64,000 bases of DNA from Hirschia sp964342355 (GTDB taxonomy: Bacteria > Pseudomonadota > Alphaproteobacteria > Caulobacterales > Hyphomonadaceae), in assembly GCA_964342355.1 (NCBI GenBank), contig CAYFFG010000002.1, positions 124,001-188,000 on the forward strand, read 5' to 3'. Positions 1 to 8,872 of the stretch are shown here, piece after piece. The notes under the pieces are model-generated. The model saw only the letters and a list, made by a program, of their open reading frames with translations. It had not been told where the DNA came from and ran no database searches. Numbering within the stretch: position 1 is the stretch's first letter; each line of letters starts with the position of its first letter. The translations under genes were made by a program, and so were the position numbers.

Positions 1-87
1 GCCCGACAAACGGCGCTCGACCTGCCCACGAAATTGGGCGACGCGGTCGCGGACCATTTGTTCGTCAAATTCGTCATAACGGTACAT
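1..87 (-). CDS. cysI: Nitrite/sulfite reductase, N-terminal fragment (cut by window edge)
   Basis: Only the first 29 codons are present; the gene runs off the left edge. The visible start (MYRYDEFDEQMVRDRV, then QFRGQVERRLSG) matches the N-terminus of the alphaproteobacterial siroheme/4Fe-4S nitrite/sulfite reductase, which reduces sulfite to sulfide for cysteine synthesis. It starts 3 bp after the stop of the upstream GST gene, so it is in the same operon as cobA, which makes the siroheme precursor. The call rests on a short N-terminal match plus this operon context. The siroheme and iron-sulfur cysteines lie outside the window. Confidence 0.72.
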   Translation of the reverse strand, partial: MYRYDEFDEQMVRDRVAQFRGQVERRLSG

Positions 88-90
88 GGG

Positions 91-726
91 TTACGCAACT
101 CCGTATGCGTGTTCGATTCCAAGATCAGTCTCGACATGCGAGACCCAGCGGCGCACAGCCGGAAAATTTTCCAGATCAAAGCCACCCTGATGCGCCCAGC
201 GCGTGTAAGCCACCAACGCAATGTCAGCGAGCGAAAGTTTATCGCCCACAAGATATTCAGTATTGCCCAGCTGAAGCTCCATCACCCCCAGCGCGCGACG
301 GCCTTTGTGCAGCAATTCCGGGTCAATTTCGTCTTCTGGTGTGTTCACCAGGTGTTTGAGATAGCGACGCACAGCAATTGCTGGTTCATGAGAATACTGC
401 TCCCAGAACATCCAGGACACCATCTGCGCCTTTTCAAAAGCGCTCTGAGGGATGAGCTTTTCTCCACCCTCATTTGTCTCTGCCAAATGCAGAATGATCG
501 CATTTGATTCAGGCAAGGCATCGCCATTTGGCCAGCGCGCATAAGGCACTTTTCCAACCGGATTCAAGCCAAGAAATTCTTCGGTTTGCGTCTCACCTTT
601 GACAACATCGATCTCAACCCAGTCATAATCAAGACCAAGAAAGTCAGCGACAAAGCGCAGTTTCAAGCAGTTACCGCTGACGACATTGCCGTAAAAGGTC
701 AGTTTATTGATGTCACGCAAAGGCAT
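91..726 (-). CDS. Glutathione S-transferase family protein
   Basis: This 211-residue protein has the two-domain GST layout. An N-terminal thioredoxin-like fold (about residues 8-85) begins LTFYGNVVSGNCLK and holds the glutathione-contacting ESNAI motif. A helical C-terminal domain (about 95-205) includes the LSLADIALVAYTRWA segment typical of GSTs. It probably conjugates glutathione to small electrophiles in the cytoplasm; the substrate cannot be read from sequence. Its ATG overlaps the stop of DUF2849 by one base (TAATG) and its stop is 3 bp before sulfite reductase, so it is translationally coupled inside the siroheme/sulfite reduction operon. A GST is an unusual member of that operon. Confidence 0.88.
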   Translation of the reverse strand: MPLRDINKLTFYGNVVSGNCLKLRFVADFLGLDYDWVEIDVVKGETQTEEFLGLNPVGKVPYARWPNGDALPESNAIILHLAETNEGGEKLIPQSAFEKAQMVSWMFWEQYSHEPAIAVRRYLKHLVNTPEDEIDPELLHKGRRALGVMELQLGNTEYLVGDKLSLADIALVAYTRWAHQGGFDLENFPAVRRWVSHVETDLGIEHAYGVA

Positions 727-1046
727 TAGGTATTTCCTGCCTGCTTACCGAAATGCTTATGCACTGTCGGCCCCTGAGCCCGGATGGTTTCGCGCAGGGT
801 TTCCCGCCCTGTAACCCCACCTTCAGGAGCAGCCTCCATCACATACGGGTCATTTGCGCGCGTTTGGTCTTTTTCCGCTTCGGCCAACGCGTTGTCCGCG
901 TCTTCGCCGACAAGAACGACAGCGTCTGTGATGTCTTCAGACCAGTCACCGCTTTGGGTGCGATAAATAGTCCGCCCCGTCCGCGCATTCCATGCTGTAA
1001 CAATCTTAGGCGTTTCAGGTTTTAGTTTTGGTCTGACGGAACTCAT
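726..1046 (-). CDS. DUF2849 domain protein
   Basis: This 106-residue protein contains the DUF2849 pattern near its N-terminus (VTAWNARTGRTIYRT, then DWSEDITDAVV), followed by a charged tail. Function is unknown. In alphaproteobacteria the family is regularly found between siroheme synthase and nitrite/sulfite reductase, which is exactly this setting, so a role linked to sulfite reduction or siroheme handling is inferred. Its start overlaps the cobA stop by four bases (ATGA type) and its stop overlaps the next ATG, showing tight translational coupling on both sides. No signal peptide or membrane segment is visible. Confidence 0.85.
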   Translation of the reverse strand: MSSVRPKLKPETPKIVTAWNARTGRTIYRTQSGDWSEDITDAVVLVGEDADNALAEAEKDQTRANDPYVMEAAPEGGVTGRETLRETIRAQGPTVHKHFGKQAGNT

Positions 1047-1849
1047 TCCACCGTCTCCAGTTCGTTTAATGTCGTCATGTCAAAGTCACCCAGCGCAGCC
1101 ACAACACCGATAATCAACAATGCAGGGCCGGAAATATTGTTTTCTGCAAGCGCCTGAGGCACGTCCAACAGGCATGCGCCGACTGCCTTTTCGTTTTCGC
1201 GCGATCCATTTTCAATAATCGCAACGGGCGTTGTTCCCAGACGACCCGCAGCCATAAGGCGATCAACGATCACCGGCGCGGCGCCGACGCCCATATAAAC
1301 CACAACGGTCTGGTTTTCTCGCGCCAACGCCGCCCAATCAAGGTCAGGTTCGTTCCCGAGTTTGGCGTGACCGGTAACAAACGTCACTGATTGTGCGTGA
1401 TCGCGATGTGTAAGCGGCACTTTACGGGAGGCCGCACACCCAAGCGCAGAAGAAATGCCCGGTACGACCTCAACTGTAATGCCTGCAGCTTCTAACGCTT
1501 CAACTTCTTCACCGCCGCGCCCAAAAATAAATGGATCGCCGCCCTTCAAACGCAGGACACGTTTTCCAGCACGCGCTGTTTCAATCATGCGCGAGTGGAT
1601 TTCTATCTGTGGGACTGAATGGTCACCTTTGGACTTACCCACCGGAACGCATTCTGCGCTATCAAACGCTATGTCCATGATGTCATCACCAACCAGGCGG
1701 TCATAAAAAATAACATCTGCAGTTTGAATACGCTTTAGCGCTTTAAGCGTCAGAAGCTCCGGATCGCCTGGCCCAGCGCCCACCAAAGACACGCTTCCCG
1801 CTGGAAAGTCGCCTGCGCGCAGCTTTCTTTTGGAAGGTGTTAGGGACAT
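1043..1849 (-). CDS. cobA: Uroporphyrinogen-III C-methyltransferase (SUMT)
   Basis: This 268-residue enzyme transfers two methyl groups from SAM to uroporphyrinogen III, giving precorrin-2, the precursor of siroheme (and cobalamin). The SUMT/tetrapyrrole methylase signatures are visible: SLVGAGPGDPELLTLKA near the N-terminus, VIFYDRLVG, and RLKGGDPFIFGRGGEE, which shape the SAM and substrate site. The reading frame extends 48 codons upstream, but the ATG at 1849 is preceded by AGGA at good distance and begins just before the conserved domain, so I chose it. There is no CysG-type dehydrogenase/chelatase domain, so siroheme completion needs another gene. First gene of the sulfite reduction operon. 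Confidence 0.93.
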   Translation of the reverse strand: MSLTPSKRKLRAGDFPAGSVSLVGAGPGDPELLTLKALKRIQTADVIFYDRLVGDDIMDIAFDSAECVPVGKSKGDHSVPQIEIHSRMIETARAGKRVLRLKGGDPFIFGRGGEEVEALEAAGITVEVVPGISSALGCAASRKVPLTHRDHAQSVTFVTGHAKLGNEPDLDWAALARENQTVVVYMGVGAAPVIVDRLMAAGRLGTTPVAIIENGSRENEKAVGACLLDVPQALAENNISGPALLIIGVVAALGDFDMTTLNELETVE

Positions 1850-1869
1850 CAAGCAATCCTTTAGATTTA

Positions 1870-1906
1870 CTGACACAAAAATCACGGTAATATGCAAAGG
1901 TGTCAG
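1870..1906. promoter_or_regulatory. Inverted repeat upstream of cobA, candidate operator
   Basis: A perfect 7-bp inverted repeat, CTGACAC (1870-1876) and GTGTCAG (1900-1906), lies 21-57 bp upstream of the cobA start, in the 177-bp space shared with the divergent LysR gene. The half-sites are 30 bp apart, about three helical turns, compatible with a looped or dimer-of-dimers regulator. That it binds the adjacent LysR protein is inference; the usual LysR T-N11-A pattern is not obvious here. Confidence 0.35.
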
Positions 1907-2026
1907 GCAAATGCGGTGTTTTCCACGCGCCTCGCCTTTTCCTCGCAATTCTACATCACTAATTGGCGTACAGGATACCCAGTTACAATTCACCGCAGCT
2001 AAGCCGAAACATTAGACTTACTCAAA

Positions 2027-2968
2027 ATGACAGACAAAACAGATCCAAACGACAAGCTTCCTCCCCTTAATGCGTTACGCGCTTTTGAAGCCGCAGGGCG
2101 TCGTCTGTCATTCACCAAGGCCGCTGAGGAATTAAATGTTACCCCCGGTGCTGTGTCACAACAAATCCGCCACCTGGAAGAATTTGCGGGCGCGCCGCTT
2201 TTTCGTCGCACAGGGCGGCAAGTTCTTTTGACAGACATGGGGCAGGCCACACTCCCACCATTGACCGCTGCATTTGAAAACATGCTTGAAGCAGTCAACA
2301 TCATGCGCGCACCTATAAAGCGTAACCGTTTGATGGTGTCTTGCGCGCCGTCACTCGCCGCCAAATGGCTGTCTCACAGACTGGATGGTTTTCAAAAACT
2401 CAACCCAGAAGCTGAAGTCTGGGTATCTGCAGATTTTGCGTTGGTTGACTTCACAGGCCCTGACATTGACCTAGCCATCCGATATGGCGGTGGCGGATAT
2501 GAAGGGCTTCGATACGAAAAGCTGATGTCAGAAACTGTGCTCCCGGTCTGTTCGCCCGAGCTGATCAATGGTCCAAATCCGATCGCCAAACCGGAAGACT
2601 TGCTGAAACATACTTTATTGCATGACGAATCCCCTGAAAATGACCCTTCCTGCCCCGACTGGAAAACTTGGCTAGCCGCACGCAATGTTGACGCATCTCC
2701 TGCCGCGCAAGGGCCGCGATTTAACCAGGCTTCAATGGTTGTCGAGGCAGCAGCTGCCGGTCGTGGCATCGCGCTGGCCAAAAAGGCGATAGCTGCCAGC
2801 GACCTTGAATCAGGCCGGCTGGTCGCGCCTTTTGCAGACGGTTCCGCTGATTTGGATTTCTCCTATTGGATAGTATGGCCCAAAGGCAGAACACAATCAC
2901 CGATAGCAAGAGCGTTTATTAAGTGGCTTAAGTCGCAAGCCAATGCAGAGGAAATTGTCGGAGTCTGA
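2027..2968 (+). CDS. LysR-family transcriptional regulator, GcvA-like
   Basis: This 313-residue protein has an N-terminal winged helix-turn-helix (about residues 14-73, LNALRAFEAAGRRLSFTKAA, VTPGAVSQQIRHLEE, LFRR) and a periplasmic-binding-protein-like effector domain (about 95-300). The opening LPPLNALRAFEAAGR and the effector domain (DLAIRYGGG) are typical of the GcvA/AmpR-like branch. It is transcribed divergently from the cobA-sulfite reductase operon with a 177-bp shared promoter region, the classic arrangement for a LysR regulator and its target. Control of that operon is therefore inferred; the effector molecule is not known. Confidence 0.88.
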   Translation: MTDKTDPNDKLPPLNALRAFEAAGRRLSFTKAAEELNVTPGAVSQQIRHLEEFAGAPLFRRTGRQVLLTDMGQATLPPLTAAFENMLEAVNIMRAPIKRNRLMVSCAPSLAAKWLSHRLDGFQKLNPEAEVWVSADFALVDFTGPDIDLAIRYGGGGYEGLRYEKLMSETVLPVCSPELINGPNPIAKPEDLLKHTLLHDESPENDPSCPDWKTWLAARNVDASPAAQGPRFNQASMVVEAAAAGRGIALAKKAIAASDLESGRLVAPFADGSADLDFSYWIVWPKGRTQSPIARAFIKWLKSQANAEEIVGV

Positions 2969-3124
2969 CATTCCCCAACTGCGCGAGCCGCATGGACGCC
3001 TTGTAATTAATATGAAATTTATACGATTCGGGTAGGAGGCTGTTAACCGGGATTAACGTCGAACAGTCTTCGTGATAGGAATCGGGGTGTATATTCCTCG
3101 AGTTTTAAACGGGTGGCGAGAAAC

Positions 3125-5977
3125 ATGGCATTCTGGCGACAAAGTGGAAGCGACTCTTTGAGCGATAAGCTGGTGCGTCCCCGTGGCGACAAATCAGGGT
3201 ATTGGGAACGAAAACCCAAGCTGTCTTCTAAACTCGTTCAGCCAGTAACGTCTCGCGGTTCCGAGGCCGTTGACCTTCGCTATCAAGAAGAAGAAACAGA
3301 AACGCAAACCTCCCCTTCACAAGAAGAAACATCAGCGCGTGAAGCCGCCGCTGCACGCGAAGAAGCGGAAAAACTATTTACTCCGCCGTTAGCCGCGCCT
3401 CCGTCCGCCACTGACATTCCCGGCATGAAAGATGAGGACAATGAGGATGATGAGGATGATGAGGATCTAGCTGAACTTGATGTTCCTGAAGCTCCGCCGA
3501 CCGTTTCATTCGATGACGATGACAATGACGATGACGAAGAGGACGGCAACCCGTTCGCGCCGCCCCCAGAATTTAGCATGGGCGGGCTATCAGACGTAGA
3601 CGAAGATGAAGTCGAAGATGACACCTCTGAAGACTCTTCTTCTCTTGTCCCACCTCCCCCGTCACTAGATCTTCCGGATGAATTTTCAGATGATGAAGAT
3701 GAAACACTCTTTGAACCTGAAGTAATCGCCGAAGAAGAGGCCGAAGTCGACGATACCTCCAGCAAGGTCATCGCTTTCCCGCCTAGCGAGCGCCGCATCG
3801 AACCTGAAGCGGCTGGAAACGAAACCGCCAAAGAAGCGGACGAAGAAGCAGACTCTTTGGATGTTGTCGAAGATGATGACGCTCTCTTTGAAGAGGCGGA
3901 CGCCAAAGAGCCAGAGGCCATTGCCTTAGAGCCGGTTGAAGAAGCTGAACTCGCTGCGCCTCCAGAGCCTATCGATGCCGATGTTATCGAATCGGACGAT
4001 GAGGCGCTAAGCGAACAGGAAAAGATGGCGGTTTCGCTGGCCGCATCTTCGCCAGATCATTCTCAAAGCTCCTCTGACTCAACCTTTATCAGACCGCAGT
4101 CCGAACGCCGCATCGTCACGCCCCGACGTACGGGGGCAACGTATTATGACGAAGAACGCGACAGCGAAGACGATGATGACGGATATTACGTGCCTGCGCC
4201 CAGTCGAGATGATTCAGGGGGGCGCCGCATGGCGCTTTATCTGGCTGGGGCCGCTTCAATCTCAGCGATATGTGCTGCGGTTTACTTCATGCTGCCAAAT
4301 GGCGGCCAGTCTTCAGATGTCACGACCGCGAGCAACACCACACCATCTGACCTGACAAATAACGCAACCAGCACAGCTAGCGTCAGTTCAGACACGACAG
4401 AACTTGCCGAAGTCCCCCCTTCTCCGGATCAGAACCTTTCAACAGCAGCGCCCGTCGAAACAGAACCGGAGGGCGCACTCAGTGTGACAGGCGAAGAACT
4501 GTTTGCTGAAAACGAAACGACAACAGCGACAGAAACAACAACAGAACCTGTCGCGGAGCGAACCGTCACTCCGAGCGAAACGACGCTTGCCACACCAGAT
4601 AACAAACCACCCGAACAAGCGCCGATTATTCGGGAAAAAGCGCCAGATCTAACACTGTCCGCGCCAGCTAAAGCACTCGTCAAGACAGCGCCTGTGGTCG
4701 AAAGCGCACCCACAGAAACGGTAAGCGTCACACCGCCAAAATCAGCGCCATCTATCGCATCGCAAGTAGCAACACCTTCTGAGCCAACCGTTGTTTCCGC
4801 ACGCAATATTAACCTGCCCCCACGTGTGTCCGACGCCGCCGTTCGCGAAGGCAGCTTGGCGCAGCAAGTTATCGACTCGCTTGCCGCTCAAGGCGTTTAT
4901 GTGCCATCCGGCGAGCAGCAGCAGTTTGCATACAATATCCGCAACACGACGCGGATCACGCCCGAAGGTGAGACAGGTATCGTCGTGACGCCGTCCGGCG
5001 CGCGCGCCAACTTCCAGTTTGGCGAAACACGCAACGAAGTCCGTCCGACTTTTGTCGCACGTTCAGCAAGCGTGTCCGCATTGCCAGCTTATATGCTGAT
5101 GTCAGAAGAGTGGATCAGTCTGCCAAGCGCGACAGCACTACAGGACGCGCCAAACGGCACTACCGCTCAGGTCATTGACGAATTACCCGCTCAAGCGGTG
5201 CTGGCAAAGATGGGCTCCGTCACGGATTCCAACGGCGACCGTTGGGCGATGATCGGGCAAGATGGCATTGTCATCGGATACGTCGCAGAAGACGCGACAG
5301 CGCCTGTCGGCGGTTTAGGCGCCAATCAGTCTCAAGTGGCTTATGGCGTGCCTTATCGCGCACAAATTACAAACACCGTTTTTGAGCAAATAGACGTCAG
5401 TGCGCCATGCCGTGACATGACAATTTCTGTGGGCGGCATCAGTACGGGCGGAGTGGCTTGCGCAACGCCAGACGGCGACTGGATGATGAAAGATGACGGA
5501 CGCTTTGACGCGTTCGCGGATGTCTCAAAAGCGGTGATCACGTCACCGCAACCAGACACAAACCAGCTGTCTGCTGAAGTTCAGCAAATCCTGTTTGAAC
5601 CTGAAACACTTCGCAGGGATGCCCGCCATGGTCTGGGCTCATCAAGCAACAGAATTAGCTCACTCTTCACCGCCGCTAGCGGGCAGACACTCGCCATTCA
5701 AACACCAATGGGCGAAAGCGGTGTCATTACATTTGCAGGACAGGAAATTGCCGACGACCAGCTCATTGGCGGGCCAGAAAGCGAAACGCCGTCAACCGTG
5801 AGCGATCTTGCGTCGTCACCGACCGAGTCGCCCTGTAACTCTGCGGCGTTTGAGGCTGGAGAATATGTTGGCGAACTTCAGGCATGCCTCAACAGCGATG
5901 GGCAGTGGACCGCCAAAGTTCTGCCCAAAGGCCCCGGATACAAGCTCAGAGCCTTTGCGAACCTGCGGCGCGGATAG
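3125..5977 (+). CDS. Large acidic single-pass membrane protein with SH3-like region
   Basis: About 950 residues. The first about 360 residues are cytoplasmic, extremely rich in Asp/Glu, Ser and Pro and probably disordered. One transmembrane helix follows at about 370-391 (ALYLAGAASISAICAAVYFM), then a Thr/Ser/Ala/Pro-rich linker, and a C-terminal periplasmic part containing an SH3-like segment (about 650-720) and a Cys-containing stretch with PCRDM and GGVACATPDGDW. The SH3 region suggests binding of peptidoglycan or a partner protein, but function is unknown. An upstream in-frame GTG at 3113 would add four residues; the ATG at 3125 has GGGTGG about 9 bp upstream. An inverted repeat GTTAA-N6-TTAAC lies 68 bp upstream. 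It converges on the Hpt gene with only 7 bp between stops. Confidence 0.7.
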   Translation: MAFWRQSGSDSLSDKLVRPRGDKSGYWERKPKLSSKLVQPVTSRGSEAVDLRYQEEETETQTSPSQEETSAREAAAAREEAEKLFTPPLAAPPSATDIPGMKDEDNEDDEDDEDLAELDVPEAPPTVSFDDDDNDDDEEDGNPFAPPPEFSMGGLSDVDEDEVEDDTSEDSSSLVPPPPSLDLPDEFSDDEDETLFEPEVIAEEEAEVDDTSSKVIAFPPSERRIEPEAAGNETAKEADEEADSLDVVEDDDALFEEADAKEPEAIALEPVEEAELAAPPEPIDADVIESDDEALSEQEKMAVSLAASSPDHSQSSSDSTFIRPQSERRIVTPRRTGATYYDEERDSEDDDDGYYVPAPSRDDSGGRRMALYLAGAASISAICAAVYFMLPNGGQSSDVTTASNTTPSDLTNNATSTASVSSDTTELAEVPPSPDQNLSTAAPVETEPEGALSVTGEELFAENETTTATETTTEPVAERTVTPSETTLATPDNKPPEQAPIIREKAPDLTLSAPAKALVKTAPVVESAPTETVSVTPPKSAPSIASQVATPSEPTVVSARNINLPPRVSDAAVREGSLAQQVIDSLAAQGVYVPSGEQQQFAYNIRNTTRITPEGETGIVVTPSGARANFQFGETRNEVRPTFVARSASVSALPAYMLMSEEWISLPSATALQDAPNGTTAQVIDELPAQAVLAKMGSVTDSNGDRWAMIGQDGIVIGYVAEDATAPVGGLGANQSQVAYGVPYRAQITNTVFEQIDVSAPCRDMTISVGGISTGGVACATPDGDWMMKDDGRFDAFADVSKAVITSPQPDTNQLSAEVQQILFEPETLRRDARHGLGSSSNRISSLFTAASGQTLAIQTPMGESGVITFAGQEIADDQLIGGPESETPSTVSDLASSPTESPCNSAAFEAGEYVGELQACLNSDGQWTAKVLPKGPGYKLRAFANLRRG

Positions 5978-5984
5978 CGGTTGA

Positions 5985-6347
5985 TTAAAAAAACGAGCGC
6001 GAAGCAAGTTTAAATTCAACATCCGCTAGCGCTTCCATGGTTTCAATCAACCTGTCTCTTACCTCGCTGATCAGGACACCTGCGCGTATGGCGCTGACAC
6101 CCCCTTCACGCCCGGCATTCTCCGCTTTTTCACATGCGTCGCCCAATTGCATCGCGCCGATACTTCTAGCTGCGCCCTTAATGGTATGACACGCATCCGC
6201 CCACTCCACTTCCGGCTTGCGCGGATCAAGTAACGCTCCCCACATTTCGACCTGAGATCGGAAGATTCCGATGACCTCCACCGCCAGCTCACTGTCACCC
6301 GCGGTCATCATCTTTAGCTGTTCGGCATCAATTACTGACGTCATCAT
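5985..6347 (-). CDS. Hpt-domain histidine phosphotransfer protein
   Basis: This 120-residue protein is a free-standing Hpt four-helix bundle. The phospho-accepting histidine is H54 in the motif ACHTIKGAARSIGA, which matches the family pattern HxLKGxSxxxGA. The N-terminal helix region and the following ACEKAENAGREG helix complete the fold. Such proteins relay phosphate between hybrid sensor kinases and response regulators in the cytoplasm. No kinase or response regulator gene is adjacent, so its partners are unknown. It is not a ChpT-type protein, which is longer and carries a degenerate ATPase domain. Confidence 0.87.
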   Translation of the reverse strand: MMTSVIDAEQLKMMTAGDSELAVEVIGIFRSQVEMWGALLDPRKPEVEWADACHTIKGAARSIGAMQLGDACEKAENAGREGGVSAIRAGVLISEVRDRLIETMEALADVEFKLASRSFF

Positions 6348-6597
6348 TCGCCCCTCTGTTCTGGCGCCAGATTGAGGTTAGGCAAAATAAGGAAGTGTTA
6401 AACTGAGATAAGCATCTCAAATTCGTCTTCCCGTTTCATTCTGACACACTAAGACACCAGTACAGCAGAATAATCTCATTTCGACACACTTTCACCGACG
6501 GAACATTGGCATACGTTCGTAAAAAACAGCATGGACCTCGTTCTATCTTGCCAAGAAATCCGTTTAGAGAGATAAGTAATCTCGATTGGGGTTTATC
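6348..6597. other. Intergenic region before the TipN-like gene
   Basis: About 250 bp without a convincing gene. The stretch is AT-richer than its surroundings and must contain the promoter of the Hpt gene on the minus strand. I saw no clear terminator, riboswitch or tRNA. A candidate small ORF begins at 6598. Confidence 0.5.
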
Positions 6598-6735
6598 ATG
6601 CTGTCTTTATTGATCGCCGTTCGCGATGTTATCCTTGCAGTCCTGCTTGGTTGGGCGGGTTTTTCCGATTCTGAGGAAGCCCACAACGGAAGTAACGACC
6701 CACTCCCATCCGTTTCCGTGGCATACTTGAAATAA
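6598..6735 (+). CDS. Candidate small hydrophobic protein (45 aa)
   Basis: An ATG at 6598 preceded by GGGG about 6-9 bp upstream opens a 45-codon frame. It begins MLSLLIAVRDVILAVLLGWAG, a compact hydrophobic helix long enough to span a membrane, followed by an acidic/polar tail ending VSVAYLK. It sits alone between the Hpt gene and the TipN-like gene, on the same strand as the latter and 164 bp upstream of it. The helix-plus-polar-tail design resembles small membrane proteins and some type I toxins, but I do not recognise a family. It could be a chance frame. Confidence 0.35.
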   Translation: MLSLLIAVRDVILAVLLGWAGFSDSEEAHNGSNDPLPSVSVAYLK

Positions 6736-6899
6736 TGCGAAATTGCGCAAGGTCGCATTGAGCGGCTGAGACAAGCTTTGTAGAATTTTATTCCCGTTGC
6801 TTCAAAAATTTCAAAATTTTCGCCTTTTAGGCTAAACTGACACGTAATGGCCCAGTTTTTGACTGTCATATGACAGAGTCAGGCCTAAAGTAGTGTGTC

Positions 6900-8861
6900 A
6901 TGAGCAAAGAACTTCATATCAAGTCGAAAACAGATCTCCGCATAAAGCTTGAGCAAGCGCGGAAAGCCGGTGGCTGGTTGCCATGGGCGGCGACATCTGT
7001 GGCGATGATCTGTTGGGGGGGCGCTGGCGCCTACCTTTATGGCCGCTTTGGACTTGAAACGATACTGGCAGTTCCTCCTTTGGAACTTTCTGGTCTAACT
7101 GCTTTAGCGATCACACCAGGACTTGCGCTGATCCTTGCCGGCTTCATGGCGCGCGAATCGACCCGCTCTGCACGCGCGAACGCGATTGTGCTATCAGCGT
7201 CTCGCCAGCTTCTTGCTCCACTTGATGAGTTAGCGGAAGAATTTGACAGTCTGGGCGTCAATCTCGCCCGCACATCGAATAATATTCACGACACACTGAA
7301 TGAGACTGAAGCACGCGTTCAGATCATCAAGCAGGACATGGAAGAAAGCTCTAACGCTGCCATGAAGGCCTCAGAAGTGGTCAGAGCAGACTCAGAAGCC
7401 CTGCGTTCCAAACTTATGCACGAGCGCGACGAGCTGATGCGCCTTTCCCAGGCAATTCGCAACCAATCCGCCACTCTGGCGGAAGCCATTCCAATGCACG
7501 CTGAGAAAATGACTCGTGCGGCCGAACTGGCTGAAACACAGGTTCGCAAAGCTGGAAAAGAGCTCGATGAGCGGCTTAACAATATAGATTCAACAGGCCG
7601 TAGCCTGGCCGCATCGGCCGCCAACCTGGACCAGATGACGGCTGAAAGCCGTAAGCGCGCTCAGCAACTCGTTCAATCATTGATGAGCATCAATGAGAAC
7701 CTGTTGAATTCGTCGCGTACGGTCGACAACGCATTAAAAGCCGGCGACATGGCTGTTGAAGCATCTAAGTCCACAGCACTTGCCATCCGCGACGCTATGG
7801 ACTCAGCGCTTGAAGGCGCACGCCGCTCATCCGAGGAAGTCGCCAAACAATCCGCCCTCACCCAGGAAGAAGCCGACCGCGCCATGGCCCGCCTGATTGA
7901 GGCAGCCAACCGTGCAGAAACACTTGTACAGGCTGCAATGAATTCTGCAGACGCGCACGCTGAAGCAACGGAACAGCGCGTAGATCGCTTAAGTGAGCAC
8001 ATGTACAATGCTGCCACACGCGCAACATCCGCTGCTGAAATGGGCCTTGAGCGCGCACGCTCCCGTATTGAACGCGCATCCAGATTGCTCAACGAAGATA
8101 TTTTCGAAAATGAAGCAACCAAAGCTGATGCGGACCGCGCGGTCGAGCCGGAAATTCCGCCCAAAGCCGAGGCTGAATCAGCCGCACAAACACTGGACAT
8201 TCCAGTTCCGATCATTCGTCGCCCGACGCGTTTGTCAGACCTCACTCCATTTGATCCGTTAGACGATGAAATAGACGCTCAGGACGATGAACCACAGCGT
8301 GCAAAACCAACAGCGACTTCAGAGCCTCAATCTGCCGCCGCCGCTGCTGCTAACGCCGTTGGCCAGGATGACATGAGCTGGAAAGATCTGTTGTCCAGCA
8401 TCCGCGAACAAGCCAATGCGGTCGCGCCAGAACGTAGCAACGCTAACCCAGACACAATTTCCGCTGACGTTGAGCCCTCGAACGAAGCGCCTGCGCAAGC
8501 GACAGATATCCAACTCAACGGACAGGAAGCAGCCACCACCGCTTTTGTGTCTCAATTGGACAAAGCAGGCATCCGGCTTAAACGCGCGATCCGGTCTTCA
8601 GACCTGCGCCGCATCGCCGCTGCAACAGCACGAGGCGACCGTCAGCGTCGTCGTGCGACAAAGCAGGCGGCTCCTGGCGAACTGACGCAGATTCAGCGTC
8701 TGCTTAACCAGGATGAAGATCTGCGCATCGCAGCTGAAAGCTATCTGGCGCTGGAAAAACAGGAAGCGCTCAACTTCCTGAAAAACGCTGAACGCGCCCG
8801 TGAAGACGCTGAGCCACGCATTGCAGCCTACCTGCTGCTAGACGCAGCTCTCACACACTAA
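6900..8861 (+). CDS. TipN-like polar membrane coiled-coil protein
   Basis: 653 residues. Two transmembrane helices near the N-terminus (about 26-48 and 63-84) are followed by a long alpha-helical coiled coil (about 95-400) rich in Ala, Glu, Arg and heptad Leu. A Pro/Glu-rich linker (about 405-540) leads to a conserved-looking C-terminal helical domain (about 545-650, including RIAAATARGDRQRRR and DEDLRIAAESYLALE). Two N-terminal membrane helices plus a very long coiled coil is the architecture of TipN, the Caulobacter birth-scar polarity marker; size is somewhat smaller than Caulobacter TipN. The assignment is by architecture, not by a diagnostic motif. A generic methyl-accepting-like or SMC-like helical protein is the alternative, but there is no chemoreceptor signalling hairpin. 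Confidence 0.55.
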   Translation: MSKELHIKSKTDLRIKLEQARKAGGWLPWAATSVAMICWGGAGAYLYGRFGLETILAVPPLELSGLTALAITPGLALILAGFMARESTRSARANAIVLSASRQLLAPLDELAEEFDSLGVNLARTSNNIHDTLNETEARVQIIKQDMEESSNAAMKASEVVRADSEALRSKLMHERDELMRLSQAIRNQSATLAEAIPMHAEKMTRAAELAETQVRKAGKELDERLNNIDSTGRSLAASAANLDQMTAESRKRAQQLVQSLMSINENLLNSSRTVDNALKAGDMAVEASKSTALAIRDAMDSALEGARRSSEEVAKQSALTQEEADRAMARLIEAANRAETLVQAAMNSADAHAEATEQRVDRLSEHMYNAATRATSAAEMGLERARSRIERASRLLNEDIFENEATKADADRAVEPEIPPKAEAESAAQTLDIPVPIIRRPTRLSDLTPFDPLDDEIDAQDDEPQRAKPTATSEPQSAAAAAANAVGQDDMSWKDLLSSIREQANAVAPERSNANPDTISADVEPSNEAPAQATDIQLNGQEAATTAFVSQLDKAGIRLKRAIRSSDLRRIAAATARGDRQRRRATKQAAPGELTQIQRLLNQDEDLRIAAESYLALEKQEALNFLKNAERAREDAEPRIAAYLLLDAALTH

Positions 8862-8872
8862 ACATATTAAGA

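Noticed and set aside
3042..3057. GTTAA-N6-TTAAC as a CtrA binding site
   Set aside because: The canonical CtrA box has seven bases between the TTAA halves; here there are six, so I keep it only as an inverted repeat.
3283..3921. Serine-rich 212-codon frame on the minus strand
   Set aside because: It is the antisense shadow of the Asp/Glu-rich part of the plus-strand protein; GAA/GAT codons read as TTC/ATC or TCA/TCT in reverse.
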